The notes under the pieces: model-generated
What the model was told of the DNA's origin: nothing
Seen by the model: only the letters and a program-made list of their open reading frames with translations
The model's database searches: none
Assembly: GCA_017469605.1 (NCBI GenBank)
Contig: JAFUGB010000061.1
Coordinates: 1-12,259, forward strand
From: Clostridia bacterium
GTDB lineage: Bacteria > Bacillota > Clostridia > Christensenellales > Aristaeellaceae
Direction of reading: 5' to 3'
Length of the DNA stretch: 12,259 nucleotides
Made by a program: the position numbers and the translations under genes
Shown: one piece after another, positions 4,436 to 12,259 of the stretch
How positions within the stretch are numbered: position 1 is the first letter of the stretch
How the letters are laid out: each line of letters opens with the position of its first letter

Positions 4436-7400
4436 GGCTGAAAAAACTGGAAATTTACGGCTTCAAGTCCTTCGCCCAGCGCACGGAAGTGGTTTTTAAC
4501 GGCGGTATAACGGGCATCGTGGGCCCCAATGGCTCGGGCAAAAGCAATATTGGCGATGCCGTCAAGTGGGTGCTGGGGGAGCAGAACCCCCGGGAGCTGC
4601 GCGGCGGCAGCATGCAGGATGTGATCTTCAACGGCACCGAAAAGCGCAAAAAGCTGGCCTATGCCGAGGTGACGCTGACCTTTGACAACGAGGACGGCGC
4701 GCTGAAAACCAACTTTGCCGAGGTGGCGGTCACCCGCCGCCTCTACCGCAACGGTGACAGCGAGTATTATCTCAACAAGCAGGCTTGCCGCCTGAAGGAC
4801 ATCAAGGAGCTGTTTTACGATACCGGCGTGGGCAAGGAGGGCTACTCCAACATTGGCCAGGGCCGCATCGATGAAATTTTGAGCAACAAAAGCGAGGACC
4901 GCCGCGAGGTGTTTGAGGAAGCGGCGGGCATCAGCATGTTCCGGGCGCGCAAGGAGGAAGCCGAGCGCAAGCTGAACCGTACGCTGGAAAACCTGGACCG
5001 CGTCAACGACCTGCTGGAGGAGCTGGGCAGCCGCATCGATCCCCTGCATGAGCAGGCCCAAAGCGCCCTGAAATACCAGGAGCTGTCCGGCAAGCTGAAA
5101 ACGCTGGAAATGAATATCTTCCTGCTCAAGCAGGATAAATTGGCCGCCCGCATGAAGGAGCTGAACGAAACCTGCGAGCAGCTGCGGGACGCGCTGCTGC
5201 AGCATGAGGCCCGTTTGCAGGAGAACAGCCGGGAGCGCGCCGCCATTGACGAAGCCGTGCAGCGCCTGGACGATGAGATCAGCCAGGCCAGGGCCGAGGG
5301 CCGCATGCGCACCGAGGAGCTTCATCAAACCGAAACTGCCCGGGACCGCATGAAGCAGCGGCAGGAAATGCTGGAGGGCGAGGTCAAGCGCCTTTCGGAG
5401 GAGGCCCAGTCCCGCCGGGACAGGCTCAGTGAGATACAGCAGATGACCCAGCAGGGGGACGGCCAAAGTGAAGCCGCCCGGGAAGCGCTGGATAAGGCCC
5501 GCGCCGCCCTGGACAAGGCCGAGCTGGAGGCTGACGAAGCTTCCCTGAAGGCCGACGCGGCCGAGGAGGCGCTGGACAGGCACAAGGCCGATATCCTTAC
5601 CGCCGTGAACCGCCTGAGCGACGCCCGCAATACCCAGACGCAGAAGCAGACCATGTGCGCGCAGATGGAGGAATACCTTTCCCGCCTGCGCGAAAATGAA
5701 ACCGAGCTCACCGCCCAGGGTGAGCTGCTTGCCCGACAGCACGAGGATGCGCTGGAAACGCAAAAGCAGGTGCTTCGGGAGCTGGACAGCGTACGCGACG
5801 AGGCCCAGCGCCTGGATGCCAACGTGCGGGCCCTGGCGGCGGAGAACGAGGAAAAAAACCAGCGCATGCAGCAGCTGGCGCTGGGTATGCAGTCGGCCCG
5901 GGGCCGGCTGAAAACGCTCACCGAGATGGCCCGGGAAATGGACGGCTACGCCAACGCCGTGCGCCGCGCCCTGCAATACGCCCAGAACGATCCCAACGTC
6001 TGCGGCGTGGTGGCCAGGCTCATGCAGGTGCCCAAGGAGCTGGAGGTGGCGCTTGACGCCGTCATGGGCGGCGCGCTGCAGAACATTGTCACTGCCGACG
6101 ACGTGACGGCCAAGCGCATGATTGAATACCTGAAGCGCGCCGAGGCCGGCCGCGCCACCTTCCTGCCCATCAACACGGTGCGCCCCTATTCTCTCAGCAA
6201 TGAGGAGCGCCGGGTGCTGAGCATGCCCGGCTGTTTGGGCGTGGCCAGCGAGCTGGTGACCTATGACCAGAAATACCGCCCCGTGATGGAAAACCTGCTG
6301 GGCCGCACCGTGGTGGCGCAGAACCTGGACGCCGCCCTGCCTATCATGCGCGCCGGGCGCTACGCCTTCCGGCTGGTGACGCTGGACGGACAGGTGATGC
6401 ACTCCGGCGGCTCCATGACCGGCGGTTCCATGAAGGGGAAAACCACCAATTTTTTGTCCCGGGAGCGCGAGATCAAGGAGCTTACCGCCCAGCTGAAAGA
6501 GGATGAGCGGGCGCTGGAAGGGCTGCGCGATGACGTGTCCCGGATGCAAAGCCGCCAGGCCGAGGCCAAGCGCCTGCGCAACGAGGCGATGGAAGCCATG
6601 CACCAGCAGGAGATCGCCGTGGCCCGGGAGCAGGAGCATGTATTCAACGCGTCCTCCGAATTGCAGGCCCATACCCAGCGGCTGGAAAAAACCCAGGCCG
6701 CGATCCTGCAGCTGACCGAGAGCATCGCGGAGGTCAAGCAGGACCTGGTATCACTGAACCAGGGCACCGAGGACGCCGCCGTGGACCGGGAAGCCCTGGA
6801 CAAACGCACCGAGGAGCTGCAAAGCGATTTGCGCACCGCCCGCGAGCTGGCCGACAGCCTGCGGGAGCGGGTAACCCAGGAGAAGCTGCGCTATGCCGAA
6901 ATGGAGCACAGCATTGAAACGCTGCGCCGGGATAAGGTGCGCTGGGCCGAGGAGCGGGAAAGCCTGCTGCAGGCGCTGGAGCGCATTGAAATAAAGGTCC
7001 GCGTCCAACGGCAGGAGGCCGAAACCGCCCTGCGGCAGGGCGAGGAGCTGAGCCAGGCTGTGGAGGAGCAGACCGCCGCGGCCCAGGCCGCCGACGCCGA
7101 GACCGACCGGCTGGAGCAGCAGCGCCAGACCCAGAGCGAGCGCCAGCGCGTGCTGATGCAGGAAAACGAGCAATTGCATGATCAGCATACCCGGGACGGC
7201 GATCAGCTGCACCGCACCGAGCTGCTTTATTCCAAGGCCGAAGGCGAGCAGAACACCCTGGCCGAACACATGTGGAACACCTACGAAGCCACGCTGGCCA
7301 CGGCGGAGGAATACCGGCTGCCCCCGGGGGAATTTTTCCTGACCTCGGGCGAACGGGACGCCAACAGCCTGCGGCGCGAGATCCGCGAGCTGGGGCCCAT

Positions 7401-7995
7401 CAACGCCCATGCCGTGGAGGAATACGCGCAAACCAAAGAGCGCTTTGACGATATGTCCCGGCAAAAGGAGGACATGGAAAAGGCCGAAAGCGACCTGCGG
7501 AGCCTGATCAAGCGGCTGCTGGGCCAGATGGAAAAGCAGTTTGTTGCCGAGTTTGACAAGCTCAATACCAATTTCCAGCAGACCTTTGTGCGCCTGTTCG
7601 GCGGCGGCCAGGCCGAGCTCAAGCTTACCGATCCCGAGGATCCGCTGAACTGCGGCATTGAAGTGGTGGCCCAGCCGCCGGGAAAGAAGCTGCAGCTGCT
7701 GTCGCTGCTTTCGGGCGGTGAGCGCGCGCTGACGGCCATCGCCATCCTGTTTGCCATGCTCAAGGTCAAGCCTTCGCCCTTCTGCATCCTGGACGAGATC
7801 GAGGCCGCCCTGGATGACGCCAATATCAGTTATTTTGCCGATTATCTGGTGGAGTTCGCCCAAACCACCCAGTTTGTGGTGGTCACGCACCGCAAGGGCA
7901 CCATGGAGCGCTGCGATTCGCTGTACGGCGTGGCCATGGAGGAAAAGGGAGTATCCAGCATGGTGAGCGTGAACCTGGAGAATTATAAGGAATAG
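4432..7995 (+). CDS. smc: Chromosome condensation protein SMC
   Basis: SMC is an ATPase that, with ScpA and ScpB, organises and segregates the chromosome on the nucleoid. The 1187 residues match the full family length. The order is: N-terminal ATPase half with KLEIYGFKSFA and Walker A GPNGSGKS (31-38); coiled coil (about 165-500); hinge (about 505-670) with SGGSMTGGSMKG; second coiled coil (about 670-1010); and C-terminal ATPase half with signature LSGGE (1093-1097) and Walker B FCILDEIEAALDD, with D1121 and E1122 as key acids. The IGQGRIDEIL segment and the EEAAGI segment after it are typical. No key residue is missing. Translation is probably coupled to rnc through the ATGA overlap, and ftsY follows after 11 nt. 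scpA and scpB are not in this window. Confidence 0.97.
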   Translation: MRLKKLEIYGFKSFAQRTEVVFNGGITGIVGPNGSGKSNIGDAVKWVLGEQNPRELRGGSMQDVIFNGTEKRKKLAYAEVTLTFDNEDGALKTNFAEVAVTRRLYRNGDSEYYLNKQACRLKDIKELFYDTGVGKEGYSNIGQGRIDEILSNKSEDRREVFEEAAGISMFRARKEEAERKLNRTLENLDRVNDLLEELGSRIDPLHEQAQSALKYQELSGKLKTLEMNIFLLKQDKLAARMKELNETCEQLRDALLQHEARLQENSRERAAIDEAVQRLDDEISQARAEGRMRTEELHQTETARDRMKQRQEMLEGEVKRLSEEAQSRRDRLSEIQQMTQQGDGQSEAAREALDKARAALDKAELEADEASLKADAAEEALDRHKADILTAVNRLSDARNTQTQKQTMCAQMEEYLSRLRENETELTAQGELLARQHEDALETQKQVLRELDSVRDEAQRLDANVRALAAENEEKNQRMQQLALGMQSARGRLKTLTEMAREMDGYANAVRRALQYAQNDPNVCGVVARLMQVPKELEVALDAVMGGALQNIVTADDVTAKRMIEYLKRAEAGRATFLPINTVRPYSLSNEERRVLSMPGCLGVASELVTYDQKYRPVMENLLGRTVVAQNLDAALPIMRAGRYAFRLVTLDGQVMHSGGSMTGGSMKGKTTNFLSREREIKELTAQLKEDERALEGLRDDVSRMQSRQAEAKRLRNEAMEAMHQQEIAVAREQEHVFNASSELQAHTQRLEKTQAAILQLTESIAEVKQDLVSLNQGTEDAAVDREALDKRTEELQSDLRTARELADSLRERVTQEKLRYAEMEHSIETLRRDKVRWAEERESLLQALERIEIKVRVQRQEAETALRQGEELSQAVEEQTAAAQAADAETDRLEQQRQTQSERQRVLMQENEQLHDQHTRDGDQLHRTELLYSKAEGEQNTLAEHMWNTYEATLATAEEYRLPPGEFFLTSGERDANSLRREIRELGPINAHAVEEYAQTKERFDDMSRQKEDMEKAESDLRSLIKRLLGQMEKQFVAEFDKLNTNFQQTFVRLFGGGQAELKLTDPEDPLNCGIEVVAQPPGKKLQLLSLLSGGERALTAIAILFAMLKVKPSPFCILDEIEAALDDANISYFADYLVEFAQTTQFVVVTHRKGTMERCDSLYGVAMEEKGVSSMVSVNLENYKE

Positions 7996-8006
7996 GAGGA
8001 AGCAAT

Positions 8007-8909
8007 ATGGGCTTTTTTGACAGGCTGAAAAAGGGACTGAGCAAATCCCGCGGCAACCTGACTGAGCGCGTGGACGAGCTGGTGGAAAACACGCAGGTGA
8101 TCGACGACGATTTTTATGAGGAGCTTACCGATATCCTGCTGCTCAGCGACGTGGGCGTGAAGGCCAGCACCGAAATCATTGATGAGCTGCGAAGCCGCGT
8201 AGAGGAAAAAAAGGTCAGGGATGCCGCCGTCGCCCGGCAAATGTTCAAGGACCTGCTCACCGAGGAAATGAACATTCCGCGTCCGCCCCTGGGCTGGCCC
8301 ATGGTAATGTTTGTGGTGGGCGTCAACGGCGTGGGAAAAACCACCACCATCGGCAAATTGGCCCTGCGCTTCCAGGAGATCGGACGCACCGTGATGCTGG
8401 CGGCCGCCGATACCTTCCGTGCCGCCGCTGATGAGCAGCTGGCGGTGTGGGCCGAGCGCGCCAACGTGCAGCTGATCAAGCACCAGCCCGGCAGCGATCC
8501 CGCCGCCGTGGTGTATGACGCCGTACAGGCGGCCAAGGCCAGGGGCATCGACCTGCTGATCGTGGATACCGCCGGCCGCATGCATAACAAAAAGAACCTG
8601 ATGGATGAGCTGGGTAAAATGCGCCGCATCATCGACCGGGAATATCCCGAAGCCACCATTCGCTGCATGCTGGTGCTGGACGCCACCACCGGCCAGAACG
8701 GCATCAACCAGGCGAAAATGTTCAAGGAGGCTGTGGAGATCAACGGCATCATCCTGACCAAACTGGACGGCACCGCCAAGGGCGGCGTGGCCATTGCCAT
8801 CCGCAGGGAGCTGGGCGTGCCGGTATGGTATATCGGGGTGGGCGAGGGCATCGATGACCTGCAGGCCTTTGAGGCCAAGCAGTTTACCGAGGCGCTGTTC
8901 AGCAAATAA
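8007..8909 (+). CDS. ftsY: Signal recognition particle receptor FtsY
   Basis: FtsY is the membrane-associated GTPase that receives SRP-ribosome complexes and passes them to SecYEG. The 300 residues are essentially the NG domain alone; the long acidic A domain of E. coli FtsY is absent, as in many Gram-positives. A short amphipathic start (MGFFDRLKKGLSKSR) could serve as the membrane anchor. GTPase motifs: P-loop GVNGVGKT (105-112), DTFRAAADEQL (from 135), DTAGR (187-191), TKLDG (251-255) and YIGVGEGIDDL (275-285). The ribosome binding site AGGAGGA (7994-8000) overlaps the smc stop codon, so the gene is probably translated from the same mRNA. It is the last gene of the plsX run, followed by a terminator-like hairpin. 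The ffh partner is not in the window. Confidence 0.97.
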   Translation: MGFFDRLKKGLSKSRGNLTERVDELVENTQVIDDDFYEELTDILLLSDVGVKASTEIIDELRSRVEEKKVRDAAVARQMFKDLLTEEMNIPRPPLGWPMVMFVVGVNGVGKTTTIGKLALRFQEIGRTVMLAAADTFRAAADEQLAVWAERANVQLIKHQPGSDPAAVVYDAVQAAKARGIDLLIVDTAGRMHNKKNLMDELGKMRRIIDREYPEATIRCMLVLDATTGQNGINQAKMFKEAVEINGIILTKLDGTAKGGVAIAIRRELGVPVWYIGVGEGIDDLQAFEAKQFTEALFSK

Positions 8910-9050
8910 CAGGACAGGCGCCGCCCAAGGGAAAATTTGTTTCCCGAAATGCCGGATTATTCATATTCTGTTCAAAACTTATTCACATTTATCTGCTACA
9001 CTTAAAGCAAATAAAAGATCTTTCCCGGATCTTCCCCCAAAATCACATCA

Positions 9051-9098
9051 CCGTCCGCTCCTGTCGGTTCCAGCGCCGGCGGGGGCGGACGGTTATTT
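9051..9098 (+). terminator. Terminator after ftsY, between convergent genes
   Basis: CCGTCCGC (9051-9058) pairs with GCGGACGG (9085-9092), and the stem continues inward to about 18 rows with several G-U pairs, closing on a six-base loop near 9069-9074. TTATTT follows on the plus side. On the minus strand the same hairpin sits 14 nt past the stop of the opposing gene, so it may end both transcripts, though the minus-side T-tract is poor. Confidence 0.65.
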
Positions 9099-9105
9099 GC
9101 GCAAA

Positions 9106-10101
9106 TTATTTTCCCGTGCCGGTCAGCGCCGGGATGCCATACAGCTGCGCGTCCAGCAAAAGGCGCTGGATATTTACGACGCCCAAGTCGTTCAGCTCCA
9201 GTATTTTGCCGTCGGATGGGATGCTCGGCGCGGGCAGGTCCGGGACGGCTTTTTCAATTTGTCCGGAAAGCAGCTGATGCTCGCCGGCCCAAACGGCCAC
9301 GGCGTTGCTGCCGGGGGACGCTTCATAGGTCATCACCGTATCCCGCGGCGCGCGTATCTCCAGCGTACCGGTGCCATCCTGGCCGCTGCGGGTGCGCAGC
9401 GTGGCGTATATCTGATTTCCCGGAACGCGGAGCGCCTGCAACCTGTCCGCCAGCGTATCCTGGATTTCCTGGGCGCTGAGCTTCCGCCCCTGGGGCAGGA
9501 AGGGATTGATCCTTTGCAGCGATACGTTCAGACGGTCCGCCAGGGCGGCATCGGCGCGCAGGCCGTCCGCCAGCGTATCCAGCAGGCCGTTTAAAAGATC
9601 GGTGGTCAGTTCCATGGTCATTACGCTGTAGTCCTCGGAAAACGCGGTGGTTTTTTGCACCTGCGCAATAAAATCGGCAATTTGCTGCACGTAAGGCCGA
9701 GAAAGCGCCATGAGCTGCTGGATCCGGTCTTCGGTTTGCGCCTTTTGCTGTGGGGATTCCGCCGGCGGGGGATCGGCGGACGGGGAGCTTGGGGGAATGC
9801 GCACGCGGAGGACATAGCTGGGGGTCAAATCGCTGTAAAGCGCGGCGCCGTCGCCATCGGCGGCCACCCGCAGCAGGCATGTAGGATTTTCCCCGGTGGC
9901 CAGCGAAAGATCAATGTCGTCCGGCAGGATGGATAAATTCAGCGGGGAGCCGTCCAGGACGCGGAGCAGGCTGGTGCTTCGGACATTCCAATCCGGCGGA
10001 AATGAAACCGTGAGACGGACCCGCGTTCCCTGCTCCGCCCGGGCATTGACGTTTCCCAGCGCCAACATGAGCAAAACCAAAAAAGCAAAGAGCTTTTTCA
10101 T
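9106..10101 (-). CDS. Exported protein of unknown function
   Basis: I do not recognise the family. From the ATG at 10101 the protein has 331 residues. Residues 1-22 form a clear signal peptide: KK, a hydrophobic run and a cleavage site after ARA. The mature part has a beta-rich segment (about 27-102, with TVSFPPDW and YVLRVRI), a proline/serine-rich linker (103-118), a helical segment (about 123-225, DRIQQLMALSRPYVQQI) and a C-terminal part with beta-like stretches (IYATLRTRSG, GTLEIRAP, NAVAVWAG). There is one cysteine in the mature region and no lipobox or sorting motif. It should act outside the membrane. An upstream in-frame ATG (10110) lies 0 nt from the AGGAAGGG site, so 10101 is preferred; a longer reading frame reaches 10164 but overlaps the upstream gene. 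It is the third gene of the minus-strand operon. Confidence 0.72.
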   Translation of the reverse strand: MKKLFAFLVLLMLALGNVNARAEQGTRVRLTVSFPPDWNVRSTSLLRVLDGSPLNLSILPDDIDLSLATGENPTCLLRVAADGDGAALYSDLTPSYVLRVRIPPSSPSADPPPAESPQQKAQTEDRIQQLMALSRPYVQQIADFIAQVQKTTAFSEDYSVMTMELTTDLLNGLLDTLADGLRADAALADRLNVSLQRINPFLPQGRKLSAQEIQDTLADRLQALRVPGNQIYATLRTRSGQDGTGTLEIRAPRDTVMTYEASPGSNAVAVWAGEHQLLSGQIEKAVPDLPAPSIPSDGKILELNDLGVVNIQRLLLDAQLYGIPALTGTGK

Positions 10102-10110
10102 TTTCAGCAT

Positions 10111-10118
10111 CCCTTCCT
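10111..10118 (-). promoter_or_regulatory. Ribosome binding site of the last exported-protein gene
   Basis: AGGAAGGG on the minus strand (10118-10111) directly abuts an ATG at 10110 and lies 9 nt before the ATG at 10101. This spacing favours the second ATG. Confidence 0.5.
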
Positions 10119-10126
10119 GTGATTCC

Positions 10127-11611
10127 TCATGGGGCCGCCGGCAGCAGCTGACCGTAATGCGCAAGCACCTGCGCCATCAGCGCCCGGCGGGTTTGATCGT
10201 CGGCCTGGGCGAGGTCCAGCGTATTTTCCGGCGCCTCGGCCTGTTGGATCGCCGCGCCGGTGCGGGTCTTCAGGGCAATATGGGCATATGCGCCGGTGTC
10301 GGCCTCCTGCCAATCCAGGTCCGCGTTCCAATGGGCGGGCTGATCGTTGGCCAGCCCCGCCCGGGCGCTGACCGTTAAGGTCAGGGTTTGGGAAGGCAGG
10401 CTTTCATCTGCCGCCGGGGTGATCAGCAGGGTAATGACGCCGTTCTGCCGGCGTTCCCGGCCGTCGGCGTTTTCATCCTCATATACGGGCTCCATGGAAA
10501 CGAACAGCTGGTACTGGCCGGCATAGCTCTGCGCCGCCTGTTTCACCGAAAAATCACCCTGCCAGCTGCCCGCTGAAAGGGCGTTCACGCTGACGCGCAG
10601 CCAACTGTCGTCCTTCTCCAGGCCGTAGGTATTGGTATCGCCGGCCATTTCCCATACCAGCACGCCGCCATCCGCCAGGGGCAGGCGCAGGGTGGTGCGC
10701 TCCAGGGCGCCGTCGTGGTCATACAGGCGTGAAAATACCATTTTTTCGGGGAGCTCCATGTTCCGCAGCACCTGCTCATACAGCAGGAGCATGCCGGGCT
10801 CCAGGTAGCTCTGGGCCTCGGCCTCGGTCATCCTGTCCCGCAGCAGCGCCAGCAGCGCGGAATCGTGATAAAACATATCCAGCAGCGCCAGCGCTTCCTC
10901 CGCCAAATCGCTGCCCTCCAGCTTGATTTCGGATTGCGTGCCCATGCCTTTTGTGCTGTCCATGATCAGGTACAGCCTGGTTTTCTCCTGCATCCAGGAG
11001 GAAATCTGATCGGTATACTTGCTCAGCAGGCTTCCGGCCTGCTCCTTCCAGGCGTCGGTTTCGGTGAACGCCGCGGCGATGAACCGATACAGGGAGGGCC
11101 ACTGCCCCTGGACGGGGGGATCAACCTGGGCCTGCGTAAAGCCCAGTCCCCGCAGCAGCACAGCCCCCCAACCCGCCAGGGTGAGGTATCGGTCCCTGAA
11201 AAGCAGGCTGGTATCCCGGGGCAGCCCCAGCGCGGTATCGCCCAGGGCGTCGCCCCAAAGCCGCCATTGCTCGCCCCGGCCGCTGACGCGCAGCACAGAC
11301 AGCGCTTCATCGCCGCGCTTCAGGGTGATTACGGCCTGGGAATTGCCCAGCGTTTCCCCGGCGCGGCTGAAGATGTAGGCCGTTTCAACGGCGGTATCGG
11401 CCGCGGCGGCGCGCAGCGATTGCCAGCGGCCGGCATCCAGAAAGGAAGGCACGGCTTCCGAAAGCTCGGCTGTCAGTTGGGTGCGCAGCGTGCTGTTGCC
11501 GCTGACCTGCCGGGCCATCAGCGCGGCGATATCGGTTTGACTGGTGTCTTCCGCGCCGCAAATCACGGGCAGCAGAACCAGACACAGGCAGAAGCTCAGC
11601 CATTTTTTCAT
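10127..11611 (-). CDS. Exported protein of unknown function, 494 residues
   Basis: The family is not recognised. MKK plus a hydrophobic stretch to about residue 20 is a signal peptide, probably cut after CGA. The cysteine there (C18) is preceded by PVI, which does not fit a lipobox. No cysteine remains in the mature protein. The mature part begins with a helical region (SQTDIAALMARQVSGN), continues with mixed segments, and in the last 220 residues has many beta-like strands (VLVWEMAG, WLRVSVNAL, YQLFVSMEP, GVITLLITP, LTLTVSARA) followed by a terminal helix (TRRALMAQVLAHYGQLL). That strand-then-helix layout resembles the upstream gene product. The ATG is preceded by AGAAGGAGGA (revcomp at 11621-11630) and overlaps the upstream stop by 4 nt. 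The next gene starts about 25 nt downstream. It is likely cell-surface or periplasm-like in location. Confidence 0.8.
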   Translation of the reverse strand: MKKWLSFCLCLVLLPVICGAEDTSQTDIAALMARQVSGNSTLRTQLTAELSEAVPSFLDAGRWQSLRAAAADTAVETAYIFSRAGETLGNSQAVITLKRGDEALSVLRVSGRGEQWRLWGDALGDTALGLPRDTSLLFRDRYLTLAGWGAVLLRGLGFTQAQVDPPVQGQWPSLYRFIAAAFTETDAWKEQAGSLLSKYTDQISSWMQEKTRLYLIMDSTKGMGTQSEIKLEGSDLAEEALALLDMFYHDSALLALLRDRMTEAEAQSYLEPGMLLLYEQVLRNMELPEKMVFSRLYDHDGALERTTLRLPLADGGVLVWEMAGDTNTYGLEKDDSWLRVSVNALSAGSWQGDFSVKQAAQSYAGQYQLFVSMEPVYEDENADGRERRQNGVITLLITPAADESLPSQTLTLTVSARAGLANDQPAHWNADLDWQEADTGAYAHIALKTRTGAAIQQAEAPENTLDLAQADDQTRRALMAQVLAHYGQLLPAAP

Positions 11612-12259
11612 ATTGATTCGTCCTCCTTCTGGGCGTCGATCCAGGCCGTGGGCGACAGCGCGTGCAGGATCTGCTGCCAGCTGTCCGGCGCGGCCTGGCG
11701 CAGGGCCAAGAGCAGCGGCCGGGCCATGGCGTCGGCCACGTCGTCCACGGTGCCGCTTGCCGCCGGAGGATTGCGCTCCGGCAAGTCAGCACGCGCCCAG
11801 TACACCGTGCCCGTCAGCACCGTTGTTTTGTTGTTTTGGCAATCAAAAGCCGCGCTGCCTTCCGCCATTTGCAGCGTCAGGCCGGAGGACAGCGTTTTGC
11901 CGTTTTGCTTCAGGGAAGCCGTCAGCGTGAACCGGCCGTCGGTTTTGCCTTTTGCGGTATAGGCGCCGTTGGTGTCCCGCAGCTCGCCGTTTACCGTCCA
12001 GCCCTCGCCGCTGCGCTTCATGTGCAGCGATATGCGCACGTTGTCCTGCTCTTTTGCGGCGGGACAGCGGAAGGACAGGTACAGGCCCTTTTCGGGCTGA
12101 TAGCCGTATTCCAGGCGCACTTCCCGGGTCACATCGTTCAGCCGCAGCTTTTCGGCGTAAAAGTACGCGCCGATCTCCTGCCCGTCCCGGTTAAAATAGC
12201 GCCGCAGGGTGGCTTTGCCCGTTATGGCCGCCCCAGCCCATTCCGACAGGCCCAGCAGC
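11608..12259 (-). CDS. Unknown protein, C-terminal part (cut by window edge)
   Basis: The frame is open from the right edge (first full codon at 12258) to the TGA at 11608-11610, giving 216 visible residues; the N-terminus is missing. A GTG at 12132 is internal and not a likely start. The sequence alternates polar and hydrophobic residues in strand-like runs (GLYLSFRCPA, NVRISLHMK, GRFTLTASLK, SGLTLQMAEG, TVLTGTVYWARAD) and ends in a helix (DDVADAMARPLLLALRQA). It has no recognisable catalytic motif. The layout resembles the C-terminal half of the next gene's product, suggesting two related exported proteins. By analogy it should have a signal peptide outside the window. The stop overlaps the next start (ATGA), so the two are probably co-translated. 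Confidence 0.75.
   Translation of the reverse strand, partial: LLGLSEWAGAAITGKATLRRYFNRDGQEIGAYFYAEKLRLNDVTREVRLEYGYQPEKGLYLSFRCPAAKEQDNVRISLHMKRSGEGWTVNGELRDTNGAYTAKGKTDGRFTLTASLKQNGKTLSSGLTLQMAEGSAAFDCQNNKTTVLTGTVYWARADLPERNPPAASGTVDDVADAMARPLLLALRQAAPDSWQQILHALSPTAWIDAQKEDESI

Noticed and set aside
4123..6672. 849-codon open frame on the minus strand opposite smc and rnc
   Set aside because: It is antisense to two certain genes. The GC-rich codon use of smc removes stop codons from the opposite strand, and the frame has the His/Leu/Gly-rich composition of such shadows.
8979..8987. TTATTCACA, a perfect match to the DnaA box consensus TTATNCACA
   Set aside because: It is a single copy with no cluster and no dnaA or dnaN nearby. 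One such match is expected by chance in a window of this size.
9095..9106. 12 bp palindrome ATTTGCGCAAAT at the stop of the last exported-protein gene
   Set aside because: It is short, overlaps the stop codon and the terminator tail, and has no second copy or context to suggest a binding site.

Overview
The window looks like chromosomal DNA from a GC-rich Bacillota (Clostridia-like) bacterium. The evidence is the order plsX-acpP-rnc-smc-ftsY, strong GGAGG-type ribosome binding sites, and AT-rich promoters with recognisable -35/-10 boxes between GC-rich genes. No rRNA, tRNA, insertion sequence, phage gene or CRISPR array was seen. The species cannot be named from the sequence alone.

Layout. 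(1) Positions 1-491, minus: the N-terminal 163 residues of an amylosucrase-type GH13 enzyme, cut by the window edge. (2) Positions 492-682: a divergent promoter region with one promoter for each flanking gene and a near-perfect 9+9 bp palindrome just downstream of the plus-strand -10. (3) Positions 683-2053, plus: a COG2509-type FAD-dependent oxidoreductase with a four-cysteine cluster. (4) Positions 2054-2408: a 355 bp gap without a protein gene. It holds four or five consecutive hairpins that end in a textbook intrinsic terminator readable only on the minus strand, which suggests an unannotated structured RNA. It also holds the plsX promoter. (5) Positions 2409-8909, plus: plsX, acpP, rnc, smc and ftsY, closely spaced or overlapping, probably one operon covering phospholipid/fatty acid synthesis, RNA processing, chromosome organisation and membrane protein targeting. 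A roughly two-turn imperfect hairpin lies directly before the rnc ribosome binding site. (6) Positions 8910-9105: a convergent gap with a long GC-rich hairpin as terminator. (7) Positions 9106-12259, minus: three tightly linked genes, two with clear signal peptides and one entering from the right edge. They encode beta-rich exported proteins that I cannot assign to a family. Parts of the first two look alike and may be paralogous.

How they work together. PlsX consumes acyl groups carried by AcpP to make acyl-phosphate for phosphatidic acid synthesis. FtsY docks ribosome-SRP complexes at that membrane. SMC and RNase III are commonly linked to these genes in Firmicutes. The most unusual elements are the possible minus-strand RNA next to plsX, the hairpin before rnc that could be an RNase III autoregulation site, the operator-like palindrome of the flavoprotein gene, and the unrecognised exported-protein operon.
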